Origin: Candidatus Zhuqueibacterota bacterium
Lineage (GTDB): Bacteria > Zhuqueibacterota > Zhuqueibacteria > Zhuqueibacterales > Geothermadaptataceae
Reading direction: 5' to 3'
Assembly (NCBI GenBank): GCA_030950365.1
Contig: JAUZRQ010000027.1
Coordinates: 21,293 to 85,292 of the forward strand
Length of the DNA stretch: 64,000 nucleotides
The translations under genes and the position numbers were made by a program. This document shows, piece by piece, positions 63,911 through 64,000 of the stretch (position 1 is the first letter of the stretch; each line of letters begins with the position of its first letter). Under the pieces are notes generated by a model, which worked only from the letters and a program-made list of their open reading frames with translations, did not search any database and had not been told where the DNA came from.

Positions 63911-64000
63911 AGGACGCAGCTAGTGCGGTATGGTTGTATCCACTGAGAGAAAGCCTTTTCAAAATATCGAAAAATGGGCCAGGAACGACAGCATCCAAAA

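Overview
The window reads as a chromosomal segment of a Gram-negative, anaerobically respiring bacterium, probably of the Calditrichota/KSB1/FCB kind. This is an inference. It rests on a Por/T9SS-type C-terminal sorting domain on a secreted cytochrome, a PorV/PorQ-like barrel, lipoproteins with lipoboxes, a typical division cluster, and extreme enrichment in multiheme c-type cytochromes. No rRNA, tRNA, CRISPR array or intact insertion sequence was seen.

Region 1 (1-3.86 kb, + strand) is the end of a division and cell-wall cluster: the 3' part of murG, then ftsQ, ftsA and ftsZ, closed by a strong terminator. murC, murB and ddl are not between murG and ftsQ. Region 2 (4.3-22.3 kb, + strand) is an exopolysaccharide locus with a sigma-54-like promoter in front. 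It holds an initiating sugar-phosphate transferase, a PEGA/DUF5683 protein, an FN3 lipoprotein, a Wza-like export protein, a Wzz/GumC-like protein, an unusual STAS protein with a long acidic linker, a TPR protein, a stand-alone tyrosine kinase, a UDP-sugar epimerase, two deacetylases, a FemAB-like protein, two glycosyltransferases and an acyltransferase. Region 3 (22.5-26.1 kb, - strand) carries a broken HEPN/MNT pair, a VWA lipoprotein and a small Cys-rich protein. Region 4 (26.3-33.9 kb, - strand) is an efflux operon: a cytochrome c'-like lipoprotein, TetR, TolC, membrane-fusion protein, RND pump and a small membrane protein. It has two candidate TetR operators inside predicted promoters. 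Region 5 (34-36.5 kb) holds a PorV-like barrel and a CBS-domain membrane protein.

Region 6 (36.8-63.8 kb) is the most interesting. Ten multiheme proteins plus the monoheme protein of region 4 carry about 108 haem-binding motifs by eye. The set looks like a full electron path from the quinol pool to outside the cell. Inner-membrane quinol oxidation could use a 953-residue 19-haem/cytochrome b fusion, an 11-haem cytochrome with a separate cytochrome b, an ImcH/NapC-like seven-haem protein, and a Rieske/cytochrome b complex with a membrane-anchored nine-haem cytochrome. Periplasmic carriers would be two tetrahaem c554-like paralogues and an octahaem HAO-like protein. The outer-membrane conduit would be a beta-barrel, a 14-haem cytochrome and a 23-haem lipoprotein built from nine tandem two-haem repeats. 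A surface octahaem cytochrome carries a T9SS sorting signal. CcmE of the CXXXY type supports cytochrome maturation. A PAS-containing sigma-54 activator lies between the conduit and the T9SS cytochrome, which has its own sigma-54-like promoter and upstream repeats.

Intergenic regions contain several families of dispersed or palindromic repeats. Two genes look damaged: the HEPN gene by a one-base frameshift, and a DNA glycosylase whose N-terminal domain has been replaced by the start of what looks like a methyltransferase. All functional calls are from reading the translated sequence and remembered families; no search was run.
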